DNA from: Ecdyonurus torrentis
Taxonomy: Eukaryota > Arthropoda > Insecta > Ephemeroptera > Heptageniidae
Length of the DNA stretch: 64,000 bases
Assembly (NCBI GenBank): GCA_949318235.1
Contig: CASGGR010000028.1
Location: forward strand, 372,001-436,000
Reading direction: 5' to 3'
The translations under genes were made by a program, and so were the position numbers. Shown here piece by piece: positions 25,801-35,898 of the stretch; the stretch's first letter is position 1; each line of letters opens with the position of its first letter. The notes below the pieces were generated by a model. The model did not search any database and was not told the origin of the DNA. It saw only the letters and a list, made by a program, of their open reading frames with translations.

Positions 25801-26930
25801 GTGCATCGCGGCAAGCCAAGCAGCCATGCTGCCTTCTTGCCTGTCAGTCTGGTGCTCGCCACACGTTCAGGTGAACGAAGACAACAACATCACACTCTTA
25901 TTAGTCACTTTAACCACGTAGTTTTTTGATGACAAATATTTCTCTTGTCTTCTTTAATTTGGTGGTGGGATTAAAGCCACCCACCACCTACTCTCGTATG
26001 TTATACAACTTTGACTTGAATTTATTAAAAGAGAAAAAAAAATCATGCAGAACAATAACAAATTCAGAGCCCCTTTTTTTATCACAGATGTATTGCTCGT
26101 AAAGTAGAATAACTTGCGAAACTTAGAAAATTTATTGAATATTTAAATTGAAATATATTGACAAACTTTAAGGCAGAAAATTGTTGACTACAAAGTTGTA
26201 AAGAAAAAATATATGATATTTTGCAGTGATACAGGATAAGTTGTATTAAAAATTTTAAAAAAAATTGGGGAGTCACCCTGCTAGATTTTATATTTTGATT
26301 TTTGGAAATTTTAGTCATATAAGAGCCCAAGTTAAATTTATTAATTTTTATCTTTCTTATCTAATGGTCATGAGGAGTCATAAGTTCTAAAATTTGTAAC
26401 GATATGGGAGCGGGAAAAGCTATGAGTCCCCTAATCAAACATTATATACACCTCGATAAAAAAAATTCCTATTTAGGAAAACTGTTCTTATTCCTAAAAG
26501 AAATTAATAAAGATGTATTTTCTATACAATCTTTTGTGATAATCGTCACTTAATAAACCAATGTGCTTTATATAGAAGGGGAAAGGAGAATATAATATGT
26601 AGTATATATAATACATGTATGTATGGTACACTTACGATTAAATCCCAGAACTTTAGCCGGGTACGATTTTCCATCTACTGGGTACAGCACCTTGATATAT
26701 GCGCCGATCGTTCTGTTCTTTTCTTCTGGAATCAGTTGAGATATATCTCCTAAGCACGTACGATCTTCCTGGTAGAAATAAATATGGCAAAACTTTAGTG
26801 CCCTTGTTTTTTCTGCACGCTCTGTTAGTGGATTCAGCGTTAGTTTCTGTGCGTCAATTTTTTTCGTACTTTTACTACGACCAGCACTTGGCAGTATCGT
26901 ATATAAAAACATCCATATAACAGACCACAT
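22888..26930 (-). pseudogene. Multi-exon gene of unknown function inside the 14.6-kb element, riddled with in-frame stops
   Basis: Nine exons on the minus strand join in phase. In transcript order: 24997-25311, 24653-24923, 24389-24542, 24027-24129, 23825-23903, 23645-23770, 23502-23579, 23119-23252 and 22888-23035. All introns are GT-AG except the first, GC-AG (AG|GCAAGT). Joined, they give 1408 bp without any frameshift. Twelve stops interrupt: 25126, 25114, 24849, 24412, 23880, 23566, 23242, 23018, 22955, 22946, 22940 and 22907 (lowest coordinate of each). An upstream open stretch (26636-26930, ending at a gtaagt donor) reads ...GAYIKVLYPVDGKSYPAKVLGF and is probably an earlier exon, but its phase does not join directly, so an exon is missing. 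The protein is basic, Ser/Pro-rich and Gln-rich, with a helical segment VGYYVTKEILRQFYEGDEIL...VKNAIKGFIKDKC that vaguely resembles a BEN domain. Function unknown. A strong donor at 22888 implies more exons beyond it. Confidence 0.6.
25503..25990. mobile_element. 490-bp palindromic element with long arms
   Basis: Arms at about 25503-25712 and 25769-25990 are reverse complements. The inner 115 bp (gtcttcgttcacctgaacgtg inward to caacaatgc) is nearly identical; the outer 95 bp (ggtgg(t/c)ttt....accac...aaagaaga....gaaat.tttgtca) is more diverged. The inner part is much more GC-rich than its surroundings. The minus strand shows an 89-codon open frame (25593-25862) that is only the palindrome read through, not a gene. 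It sits in the gap where the neighbouring pseudogene appears to lack an exon. Confidence 0.7.
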
Positions 26931-27779
26931 ACTAAAGCACTTACGAGATTATTTGTAGCCAATATTAGGTATTAGTTTGCAAATTTAACGGAAGAAATAC
27001 AGCAAAACATGCGAAACACACAATGTATTGTTTTGGAGGGAAATCGGTGAGCCCTAAATAATTGTTGCCAACATAACGTAACTTAGATATTTTATTTTTC
27101 CAAAAGCAATGAAGTTTACAACAACTTTTTGTCAATGTATGGCAATGATTTTAAATGTAAATAATATGTATCATTTTAGTTTGAAATATATAAACACTAA
27201 TTATTATGTATAATATAATACACGCATTTATTGCTTTAAAAACTTTGTTTCACTAAATTTAGTGTATATCTTTTTTAATTAGCTTGTCGAATAACTGTAA
27301 ATATTCAATGCCCACTGTTGTGCTTGAAAGATGCTTTTATAAAATTAAGCAGTAATATACATACAAAAATGGCTTTGAAGTAGTTTTAAGTTGAAACTTT
27401 ATCATACTTATACAAATTATTGATTGTAATTATCAATTATTTAACAATAAATTGAATTATACAATATTTTTGATAAGCAGAACATATTTTTATCCTAATA
27501 TATTGGTTAAAATGATTAAGGACAAAGTCATGCGATAGTTAGTACTTTTTTTTTTTTTTTTTCAAGTTAGCCAATGACGTGTAAGCAGAATTTAACGAAC
27601 AAATCAAAAAGCTGCATTCAGAGGTGACTTTCAGAAAAGTTAAACTATCCATTGTACATGAATTAAATATATCTTATATTTTCATAAATTTACTCTCACT
27701 CTCGACGAGCTGTGTTTGTGTAGGAACGAAATGTTTGTTTATGTTTTGTGGTTTTGCTTATTTTGGCTTTAGAATTTAA
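26931..27779. promoter_or_regulatory. Gene-free gap between two divergent pseudogenes, possible shared promoter
   Basis: The minus-strand gene begins at about 26930 and the first transposase-like exon on the plus strand begins near 27780, leaving an 850-bp AT-rich interval with no ORF. Divergent genes within one transposon would need promoter activity here. I see no specific core-promoter element I can defend, and a poly-T run sits at 27548-27563. Confidence 0.25.
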
Positions 27780-27799
27780 TAAATGGAAAAGGAAAATTT

Positions 27800-27965
27800 A
27801 TAAAGAAGATACGAAACAGAAAGTAAACGGGATTATCGTCAAAAAATTCGTTTAGTTGCTCAGGCTCGTCTAAGAGTTTAAATCTTGACGATGATGCTTC
27901 TAGTTCAAAGACAGTGTTGCAGCAGAACCAATCCTCATTGATCAACAGATACAGATTGATAATGG
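27800..27965 (+). pseudogene. Possible first exon of the EnSpm-type transposase
   Basis: The stretch reads RRYETESKRDYRQKIRLVAQ, then shifts frame into SSKSLNLDDDASSSKTVLQQ... and ends in aatg|gtatgt, a good splice donor at about 27965. A basic N-terminus followed by a serine/acidic stretch is common at the start of this transposase family. The frame break inside the exon and lack of a clear start codon keep confidence low. Confidence 0.35.
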
Positions 27966-28214
27966 TATGTAAAATATGTTAATTTAACTTAATGTTTATA
28001 AGAAGCAAGCACCTAATTTATAACTCAATAACATTTTTGTGCTGTATGCGATATATACGTATACTTCAGCTAATTTGTTTTACCGGTATTTAAATGTACA
28101 TGATACATATGCATATCAAAAGATTAATAACATGAACAAAACAAAAACAAATTCACTTTCAGTCATACTATAAAAATAATAGTTACGACTATGGTAATGT
28201 ATATAATACACTAA

Positions 28215-28216
<2 letters not shown>

Positions 28217-28245
<29 letters not shown>

Positions 28246-28560
28246 TGTATGTATGTATGTATGTATGTATGTATGTATGTATGTATGTATGTATGTATGT
28301 ATGTATGTATGTATGTATGTATGTATGTATGTATGTATGTATGTATGTATGTATGTATGTATGTATGTATGTATGTATGTATGTATGTATGTATGTATGT
28401 ATGTATGTATGTATGTATGTATGTATGTATGTATGTATGTATGTATGTATGTATGTATGTATGTATGTATGTATGTATGTATGTATGTATGTATGTATGT
28501 ATGTATGTATGTATGTATGTATGTATGTATGTATGTATGTTTGTATGTATGTATGTATGT
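28217..28560. repeat. (TGTA)n microsatellite, about 86 copies
   Basis: An uninterrupted tetranucleotide array apart from one A-to-T change at 28541. It lies in an intron-like position of the transposase pseudogene. The open frames on both strands through it (MYVC and YIHT repeats) are artefacts of the repeat. Confidence 0.95.
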
Positions 28561-31044
28561 ATATGATATGTATGTACATATGTACATACATTACCGTACC
28601 TGGCGGTCAATAAATATGTCAGGCTATCATTCAAGTCTCCCATATAAATAAAATTAGGAGAGATCAACGCAGTCAGACATGAGTATTACCCGCGAGTGTA
28701 TGAAAATGTGTTAATTATATACCAGTAAAAATATTTTGTGTAAAATTTTTATTTTTAAGTTCATGAATTTGTAGAAAAAAATTATTAATTATGAAAATAT
28801 TGTATACGGCAGCTTTGGTGTAGTGTTATATATATATATATTTATATATTTACTGTACGTGTTTCGAGTTTTATTCTCAAATGGCATTGCTTTTTCAGAA
28901 CTTACGAACGATGAGGGTGATTCTGATATAGACTTTGGGAACGAGAACCGTGATAGTGAAAATGACGAAGTTGCCTGAAAAATATTAATAATATTAAAAT
29001 TGATAATATCCCCCCACCTTCTATATACCATCTGCAGTTTCTGACATAATTGTTACTGAATTATTATCACTTTTACCTTGAATCAAGTAGGATTCCGATG
29101 TTGGTGTTATACAAGAAGAAAGAAAAGAACATAATAATAATAATAAAATCTTTGTACTGTACAACACTATTTATTTCACGAAGTAGATTAAAAAGTATTA
29201 TATGATTGATAAAACAATGGTCAATTTTTCATTGCAGCATATTTTTAATATTCATTTTGTTCTTTTTTTTAGATGTCTTTGATATAAATGACGAGGAACA
29301 GAATCATGAACTTTCAACTAGTGAGGAAGAGGACTATGGGAACAGTGGTGGTGGATTAAGTGAGGCTGGAGAGGATTCAGAAGATGAAGAAGGTAACGCG
29401 TTACCACAATTCCCTTTAAATGAAGCACTTCCATTATATAATGGGTCTAACTTAACTGTGCTTCAAAGTTGTGTCGCATTATTATCTGTGTTTTTTCGCT
29501 GTAAGCTCTCCATAGAGACATTTGAAATAATTATTGCCACAGTAGCTTTGCATTTGCCAAAAGACAATAATTTGTTTAGGTCTTTACATTTTTTAAAAAC
29601 GTTTTTGCCTACGTATAGCCAAAATGCTCAAAAAATAAATATTGCCAATCATGATACAAGTTAAATGACTTTCGCTCCTGTATTAATCGTGTTAAAAAAA
29701 ATGGAAATTTTTTAACATTTTCTATTAAGGGCAAACTCAAAAATTTGTTTATGCGCGATTCATTCCGAGGGGCAATCAGTGCCAATCAGACATAAATTTA
29801 ATATAAATAAAAAAAATGACTCAAATTACGAAAACATATATGACGGTGAGGATTACAAAAATCTGATTCATGCTGGATTTTTTATTAACAACAATATTGT
29901 TACTTTCTTTTGGTATACAGATTGAGTCGCACTTTATAAGTCATCTAAATTCGGCGTATAGCCACTCTTTTTGTAATAAATGAACTACCTTATGCTATTC
30001 GTTACCAGCTACAAAATGTTATTTTTGGTGGGTTGTGGTATGGTCCTGATAAGCCTAATTTTAATGTATTTTTTATACCACTTCATGATGAATTAGTTAC
30101 ACTAGAAACAGAAGGAATTAATATAAATCTTAGAAATAAAAATAATTTAAATTTTACAGAACCCATTTATGCCTAATGGGTCGAAAACGACCCAAGAACA
30201 TTTTAAGAAGTGTAAATTTACAGGGCTAATCAATCTTCTTAAAATTTGGTGTATACATACCTAATAGTATGTCAAATACATAGTAGTGTTCAAAATTTGC
30301 ATATTTTATTTTTTGAGGGAGGTACTGAACTCCAAAATAAACCTTCTTATTTGACCGCTTCAAAAATCGGAGGTTACTGACTTTAGACAGAATTTTCTAG
30401 ATGTGTGCAAGTATCATTGCTGTTGTAACCAATTTTTTCTAACAGCTATATGACTACCTTTCATTATGTTATTCAATCAAATTTGAATTACTGTTAGTTT
30501 TTTTACAGTTGGTGCAAAAAAATTAGTTGGGTCGTTTTTGACCCATTAGGCACGAGGCCTATGAAAAAATATGCAGATATGTATTTTATGTGAAAAATGC
30601 TTTTGCATTATCTTTAATATGGAACTTGGCCCCTGAACCCTAAATAAGGTCCCTGACACAAATAAGTACCAATTAAAGGACAGGACCCTGATTTCGGACA
30701 GGTGCCAATTACCAGACAATATAAAAAATATCAAAAAAATCAATTTTTTTAGCCATACCTCTGTTTTTAAAACCTAAATACCATACTTATCACAAAAAGG
30801 CACCAATTATTGGACAAGACCCTTTACTTGAGACTCTTATTACAGAAAATTGATAAAACAAAAACAAAAAATAAAAGTAAAAAACATGATGTAGAGCCAT
30901 AGCATAGTACGAGTAATTAGTAGAAAACTTATAATATAAACACTATATATCTGGTAAATAGTGTTATGTAAAAAATATCCAACTGAACTCTATAATTATG
31001 AGAAATGTGTAACTCCTTGCACAATTTTATTGACTACACAGGTA

Positions 31045-31164
31045 CAGCTCGGGACAAAAGTTCCCGAACGGGGCTGCGGCGGCCGCTGCGTTTTCTCATA
31101 AAGATAGCATAGTGTGGTTGCGGGTTGTCTATGCAAATCGTTCGTCAACTTTTGGCCAGAGCTG
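31045..31164. mobile_element. 120-bp Tc1/mariner-type MITE with TA duplication
   Basis: Ends cagctcgggacaaaagtt and (other strand) cagctctggccaaaagtt, flanked by TA at 31043-31044 and 31165-31166. The opposite arm of the host inverted repeat shows the uninterrupted site (acacaggtacat at about 31885-31896), so this insertion came after the inverted repeat formed. The interior is GC-rich (ggggctgcggcggccgctgc). Confidence 0.8.
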
Positions 31165-31302
31165 TACATGTATTGTTGTGCCATGCATGCATATGTATTT
31201 GATATATCTTATTGGAACATGATCGTGAACAATTGGAACATATGATTAACCAGGTAATGGTAATATACAATTTGTTACTTCATCACATCATAGAGTTGCA
31301 GC

Positions 31303-31433
31303 GAATGTCTGACAGAAGACCCGCGGACAAAAGGCCCATGCTGTGCGCACAGGTAAAACATATCGGCGAGCGGCACACATGTAGGGTCTTTTGTCGTAGG
31401 GCCTTTTGTCCGCAGGTCTTCTGTCTGTATACG
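31303..31433. mobile_element. 131-bp MITE with 8-bp target-site duplication (hAT-like)
   Basis: GTTGCAGC occurs at 31295-31302 and again at 31434-31441. The element between them has inverted ends containing cagaagacc(c/t)gcggacaaaa and ggccc. The other arm of the host element carries a single gttgcagc with no insert, an internal empty site. An 8-bp duplication is typical of hAT-superfamily elements. The small frames 31212-31460 (+) and 31288-31479 (-) are just this palindrome. Confidence 0.8.
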
Positions 31434-34078
31434 GTTGCAGCACATCTGTATTATTATTAATATTTATGTTTTGTAGCAAATAACTTTATATTTTAAAGTT
31501 ATAGAACCAAAATATAAGATTGTTGTTGGGTAAATGATGGGGAAATCTAAATTATAATACATAAAATTATAAATACACATAGTTATTTTTATATGTATAC
31601 ATATTTATTTTATTGCAGTGTATGTTGATTTTGTTTCAAATTGCACTATAACATACAGAATTTTTATTCTTTATTTTTCAATCATTTTACTATGAAATAT
31701 AAATTTATTTGCTACAAAACATAAATAAAAGTAATAATAATAATACAGATGTGCTGCAACTCTATGATGTAAAAAGTAACAAATTGTATATTACCATTAC
31801 CTGGTTGGTAATATGTTCCAATTGTTCACGATAATATTACAATAAATACATCAAATACATATGCATGCATGGCACAACAACAGATGTACCTGTGTAGTCA
31901 ATAAAACTGTGCAAGGAATTACACATTTCTCGCATAATTATAAAGTTCAGTAGTATATATTTTTACATAACATTATGTACCAAATATATCATGTCGATAT
32001 TATAAGTTTACTACTAATTACTTCTCTGCTATGGGCTATGGCTCAACAGCAGGTTTTTTTTTCCTTCAATTTTTTGAAAAAAAATTCCCACAAGAGTCCC
32101 AAGGTAAGAGTCCCTAGTAAAGGGTCTTGTCTAATAATTGGTACCTTTTTGTGATAAGTATGATATTTAAGTTTTAAAAACAGAGGTATGACTAAAAAAA
32201 AACAATTTTTTTGTTCTTTTTTGTATTGTCTGGTAATTGGCACCTGTCCGAAATCAGGGTCCTGTCCATTAATTTTTACTTATTTGTGTCAGGGACCATA
32301 TTTAGGAAGCAGGCACCAAGTTTCATACAAATAAAATGTAAAAGCATTATTTACATAAAATACATAACTGCATATTTTTTCATAGGCCTCGTGCCTAATT
32401 GGTCAAAAACGACCCACCTTCCTTCCGCGCAAGTGCATGTGCATAAAAGTTTGAAAAAAATATTTTTGGTATAAAAGAGTGCCATAGGACTGGGATATCA
32501 CTAAAAACTTAACAGAATCAAAAAATTTGAATTCTCGGCATTAATGGGTTAAAGCAAGAATCATTTGTGGCTGCTGTGACTTGCCAGCCCGTGCCATGGT
32601 TCTTAATATGATACAGTTTAATGGTTTTTATAGTTGTCACAAATGCCTTATTAAGGGTAAGCCATTACCAATTACTGACAGTTACTCGTTAGTTGTTTTC
32701 CCTAAACCCGATCATATTGTAAAACGTAACTTGGAGGATACAGTTGAACATGGTATTACTTCGATAAGAACTCAAGTTAGCCATGTATTAGGCATAAAAG
32801 GGCCAACTTTGCTCTCTAAATTTGTTCCAAATTCAATAACTTGCACAAGCATAGATGTAATGCATTCTGTTTTTTCTGGTTGCGTTAAAACAATCTTGTC
32901 TCTTTTACTAAATGCAAATTACTCTGGTAAACAATATTTTCTTTCTCGTCAAGCAGATCTCATTGACAATAGACTTTTAAAGATTAAACCACCAAATTTT
33001 GTCAAAAGACTACCAAGATCATTCAAGGTTCACTCTGCTTACCTTAAGTCAGCTGAACTCAAAACATAGTTTCTGTATTACTCGGTGCCTATTCTATTAG
33101 ATATATTGTCTGAGCCCTTCCTATCGTATTATATTATGTTTGTTCAAGCTTGCTTTTTATTATGTAGTAATTCAATATCTGAAAAAAATATTAATCGAGA
33201 AGATTATCTTATTAATGAATTAATTACTCATTTTGACAGTGTGTATGGAGTGAGGCATATGTCGGCTAATTTTCATTGTTTGCTACACTTATTGATAGCT
33301 GATACAGTTAGAAATTTTGGTCCATTATGGGTAACATCATGTTATCCTTTTGAGGATCTGAACGGTAAAATGACTAGATTCGTTCATGGCACTAGATGTG
33401 CTGAGACTCAAATTTGGCAATCTTTTATTGCTCTTCAGGGCCTTCCTCTACTTAAAAGCAAGGAGAAAATAATCCAAAAACTAAAGAATTTTTGAAAAAC
33501 ATAAAGCAAAAGCAAAATTTTAAAGTTACTTGTAGGATTAATGATAACCTATTTGTAGTAGGAAATATGAAGTATATGGGTCAAATTCCACTGTATGTTA
33601 ATAGAGCCTTCGATGACGTTGGAATATATCCAAATAAATGTTGGATGATTTTTAGATTAAAATACAAGGGTCATCTTCTTACTAGCAAATATTACTCTGA
33701 CAAAATAAGGATTATTTCTTATTGTATGACTTACAAAAGTAAATATAATGAGAAAGATAGGGGTTTAGTACATTGTTATACTGCTATTAAATTATGTGAA
33801 TGTGCCCATCCTTGTGATTGTCCGTATCAGTACTATGCAATAATAGAAAAGTGTGACTTGATCTCCTTAAAAATGGACAATACTGACTTTATAAATGAAA
33901 TTGTTCTCAAAAATGTGTTTACGGCAATACTGGTCAATGATATATCTACTATGAACTATTTTATAAGTGTAGACGATAAAAATTACTGTGTTGAGCCTGT
34001 TAAGAGCTTGAAGTTCGAGTAGTAAAATCCATAATTTCAGATTTGTTTGTCGTGTAGTAGTAGATTATACACACCCAC

Positions 34079-34161
34079 ACCCACACCCCCCCCCACATAT
34101 ATATATATATATTTATATATATATATATATATGTGCGTGTGTGTGTGCGCGTGTGTGTGTA
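34079..34161. repeat. Compound microsatellite CCCACA / poly-C / (TA)n / (TG)n
   Basis: Runs cacccacacccc, a C run, (at)n with one interruption, then (gt)n with gcgc interruptions. It lies just after the transposase stop codon (34020-34022). The minus-strand frame through it has no meaning. Confidence 0.9.
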
Positions 34162-34368
34162 TGTAAATAATAATAATTTTCCACTTTATGACTATAATAC
34201 GACCATAATGCCATGTCAAAAATGTGCAAACTTTACCTTTTCTTATCTCATTATTTCATTGTGATTATTTTATTATTTTATTGTGATTGCATTTCAATTT
34301 TTACCGTAAATCGTAAATGGAATATGGATATTTTCAAAGTATTTTTTCCAAACGTATCGTATTACAAT

Positions 34369-34688
34369 GAGTGTTTTTAAATGATAATTCAATTTATTGT
34401 CTTTTTATATTTTCAATCCTAAACCATACTTATAATTTATATTTTAGTGAGGGTTTTTATATGTTAATTCAATTTTTTGTCTTTTTTTATTTTTAGTCCT
34501 AGACCATACTTATAATTTATATTTTAGTGGGCTTTTTTATATGATAATGCAATTTATTGTCTTTTTATATTTTTAATCCTAGACCATACTTTATAATTTA
34601 TATTTTAGTGAGTGTTTTTATATGATAATTCAATTTATTGTCTTTTTATATTTTTCGTCCTAGAACATGCTTATAATTCTATATACAA
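34369..34688 (+). repeat. 80-bp tandem repeat, four units
   Basis: Units start at 34369, 34449, 34529 and 34610 and share gagtgtttttatatgataat, tcaatttattgtctttttat, 'cctagaccatact' and 'tataatttatattttagt'. Units differ at several positions. It lies between the transposase stop codon and the right-hand motif array of the 14.6-kb element. Confidence 0.85.
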
Positions 34689-35154
34689 TGCCAGTAAAAT
34701 ATGTATTTTGAATAATTTAATATTTGGTTATGAAATAGTATTCAAAATTTCTACGTCGGTTTCAATACGAACTGGATATTAATTTTTTAAAGATTTTGTT
34801 GTATTTTAAAATTGAAATATAATGTGTGGAAAAAAAATATATACGTTTTATGTTATTTTGTAAAATTTAAACCGATATTATATAATACATATTTATTTTC
34901 TTACACTTTTTACTATATATTTACTCAAATGAACAAAAGTGTGTATAGCTATTCCTATTAACATTCATGTCAAAAATTATTATAATTATAATTTTTTAGT
35001 AAAATAATATACTGCATAGTATAGAGAGATTTTAGCTTATTTAACTAATTAAAAATAACAGAATGCAATACATTTTATCTCTGTAATCTCTAATATAATA
35101 CTAATATGTTATAAATCTAATATTCTATATTATACGTATATTTTTATCCTTATT

Positions 35155-35396
35155 TTTATAAGTATTTATTTAGGTTACATTTAGTTTTGAACTTTTTGAG
35201 TAAAAAGTAAATTAAATACTTAGGTGACTTTTAGGTTTACTTTATGTGTGTAAATATTTATGTTTTATTTAGGTTACATTTATGTTTCGTAAAATTACTT
35301 AGTTTTACTTAGTTTACTTTTAGGTTACATTTCTGCTCCAACACCGCATTTATGTAGGTTTTAGGTTATATTTAGTGAAATTTTTCCCACACGGGT
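35155..35396 (-). repeat. Subterminal motif array and right end of the 14.6-kb element
   Basis: Words taggttacattta, ttaggttta and ttttaggttac recur with 12-30 base spacing and end in tttcccacacgggt (35383-35396), the inverted counterpart of 20790-20803. The next bases are ATTATT, matching the left flank. Confidence 0.55.
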
Positions 35397-35564
35397 ATTA
35401 TTATGTTACTACTAAACTACTAAGGTACTTATGACTATGATAATTTACTCAATCAATTTAATCAATCATCACTTGATGTTCTTCCTCTTTCACAGCCACC
35501 ATCAAAGCATCATTAGCGTACAACAGCATCCACACCAAGAGATGTATATATATATTTTTTTAAC

Positions 35565-35596
<32 letters not shown>

Positions 35597-35898
35597 TTAT
35601 TTATTTATTTATTACTTTAAATGTCTTTCGTTCGAGAAATATCTAAAAAATTGATTCAAATACCTCTTGCATGGTTTTGGAATGATTTCTTCAAGCAGGA
35701 TACAGAAATGTAAATATGGTCTTTAAATAAACGTTTTTTCATAGTAAGTTTTAGTGTTTTGTAGTTTGATAATATGTGTAAAATATTATAAATTTTGAAT
35801 GCATTTAATAAAACTAGAGAAATAGTATGTGTGTGTACATAAAGTGCTTAAAGCTAATAATGATAGAGGTATACATTTTTGATGCGTAAATTTTGCTA

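Larger units (their letters stand above)
30162..32548. mobile_element. TTAA-type (piggyBac-like) element inserted in the transposase ORF
   Basis: Starts CCCATTTATGCC (30162) and ends GGCATTAATGGG (32548), followed by TTAA (32549-32552). On the left the duplicate is reduced to AA, as if TT were lost. Taking out 30162-32548 with one TTAA joins the transposase reading N-F-T-V-K-A-R-I-I-C in frame, which confirms the borders. CCC...GGG ends with TTAA are characteristic of piggyBac-type elements. The element is one large inverted repeat. The left arm (30162 to about 31500) and right arm (about 31690-32548) share the gggtcgaaaacgaccca block, a block containing ctgatttcggacaggtgcca, and the 'ttgactacacaggtac' block. 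The right arm lacks about 200 bp of the outer part. No transposase is encoded. Confidence 0.8.
28899..34022 (+). pseudogene. EnSpm/CACTA-type transposase, broken and split by a 2.4-kb insertion
   Basis: Parts in order: an acidic exon (28899-28970, after tttttcag), then from 29273 (after tttttttag) an acidic stretch followed by PLYNGSNLTVLQSCVALLSV...VALHLPKDN. From 29665 onward are a frame-shifted block and YENIYDGEDYK. Then come WYTD-stop-VALYKSSKFG, the family's TDGVPVFKSS motif with Gly replaced by TGA at 29923, and NELPYAIRYQ...GGLWYGPDKPNFNVF. After the insertion (30162-32548) come ICGCCDLPARAMVLNMIQFN, IKGPTLLSK, SIDVMHSVFSGCVK, RLPRSFKVH, a TAG at 33067, FHCLLHLLIADTVRNFGPLW, YPFEDLNGKMTRFVHGT, and a C-terminal part in another frame (33492-34022). 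The family is the animal EnSpm-like transposase with the CDLPAR and D(Y/V)MH blocks. It would cut and join the ends of its own element; this copy cannot. Confidence 0.85.
20790..35396 (+). mobile_element. Candidate 14.6-kb CACTA/EnSpm-like DNA transposon carrying two genes
   Basis: The left end is ACCCAAGTGGGAAA (20790-20803). The right end read inwards on the other strand is ACCCGTGTGGGAAA (ends at 35396), a 12/14 match. ATT (or ATTATT) directly flanks both ends at 20784-20789 and 35397-35402. Just inside each end is an array of short words of the type TAACCTAAA in mirror orientation (20806-21160 and 35155-35380), resembling the subterminal motif arrays of CACTA elements. An EnSpm-type transposase pseudogene lies inside (about 27.8-34.0 kb, plus strand). 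A second multi-exon gene lies inside in divergent orientation (22.9-26.9 kb). The 3-bp duplication fits the CACTA superfamily. Weak points: the ends are short and partly self-palindromic, flanks are ATT-rich, and ends do not read CACTA. Several younger elements are nested inside. Confidence 0.5.

Noticed and set aside
28116..28667. Long frames of YIHT and MYVC repeats on both strands
   Set aside because: Artefacts of the (TGTA)n microsatellite, since several frames on both strands are open across it.
30546..32474. Two similar small proteins (30546-30743 minus and 32211-32474 plus) sharing SGNWHLSEIRVLS
   Set aside because: They are the two arms of the inverted-repeat element read outward, so similarity is due to the palindrome and not to a gene family.
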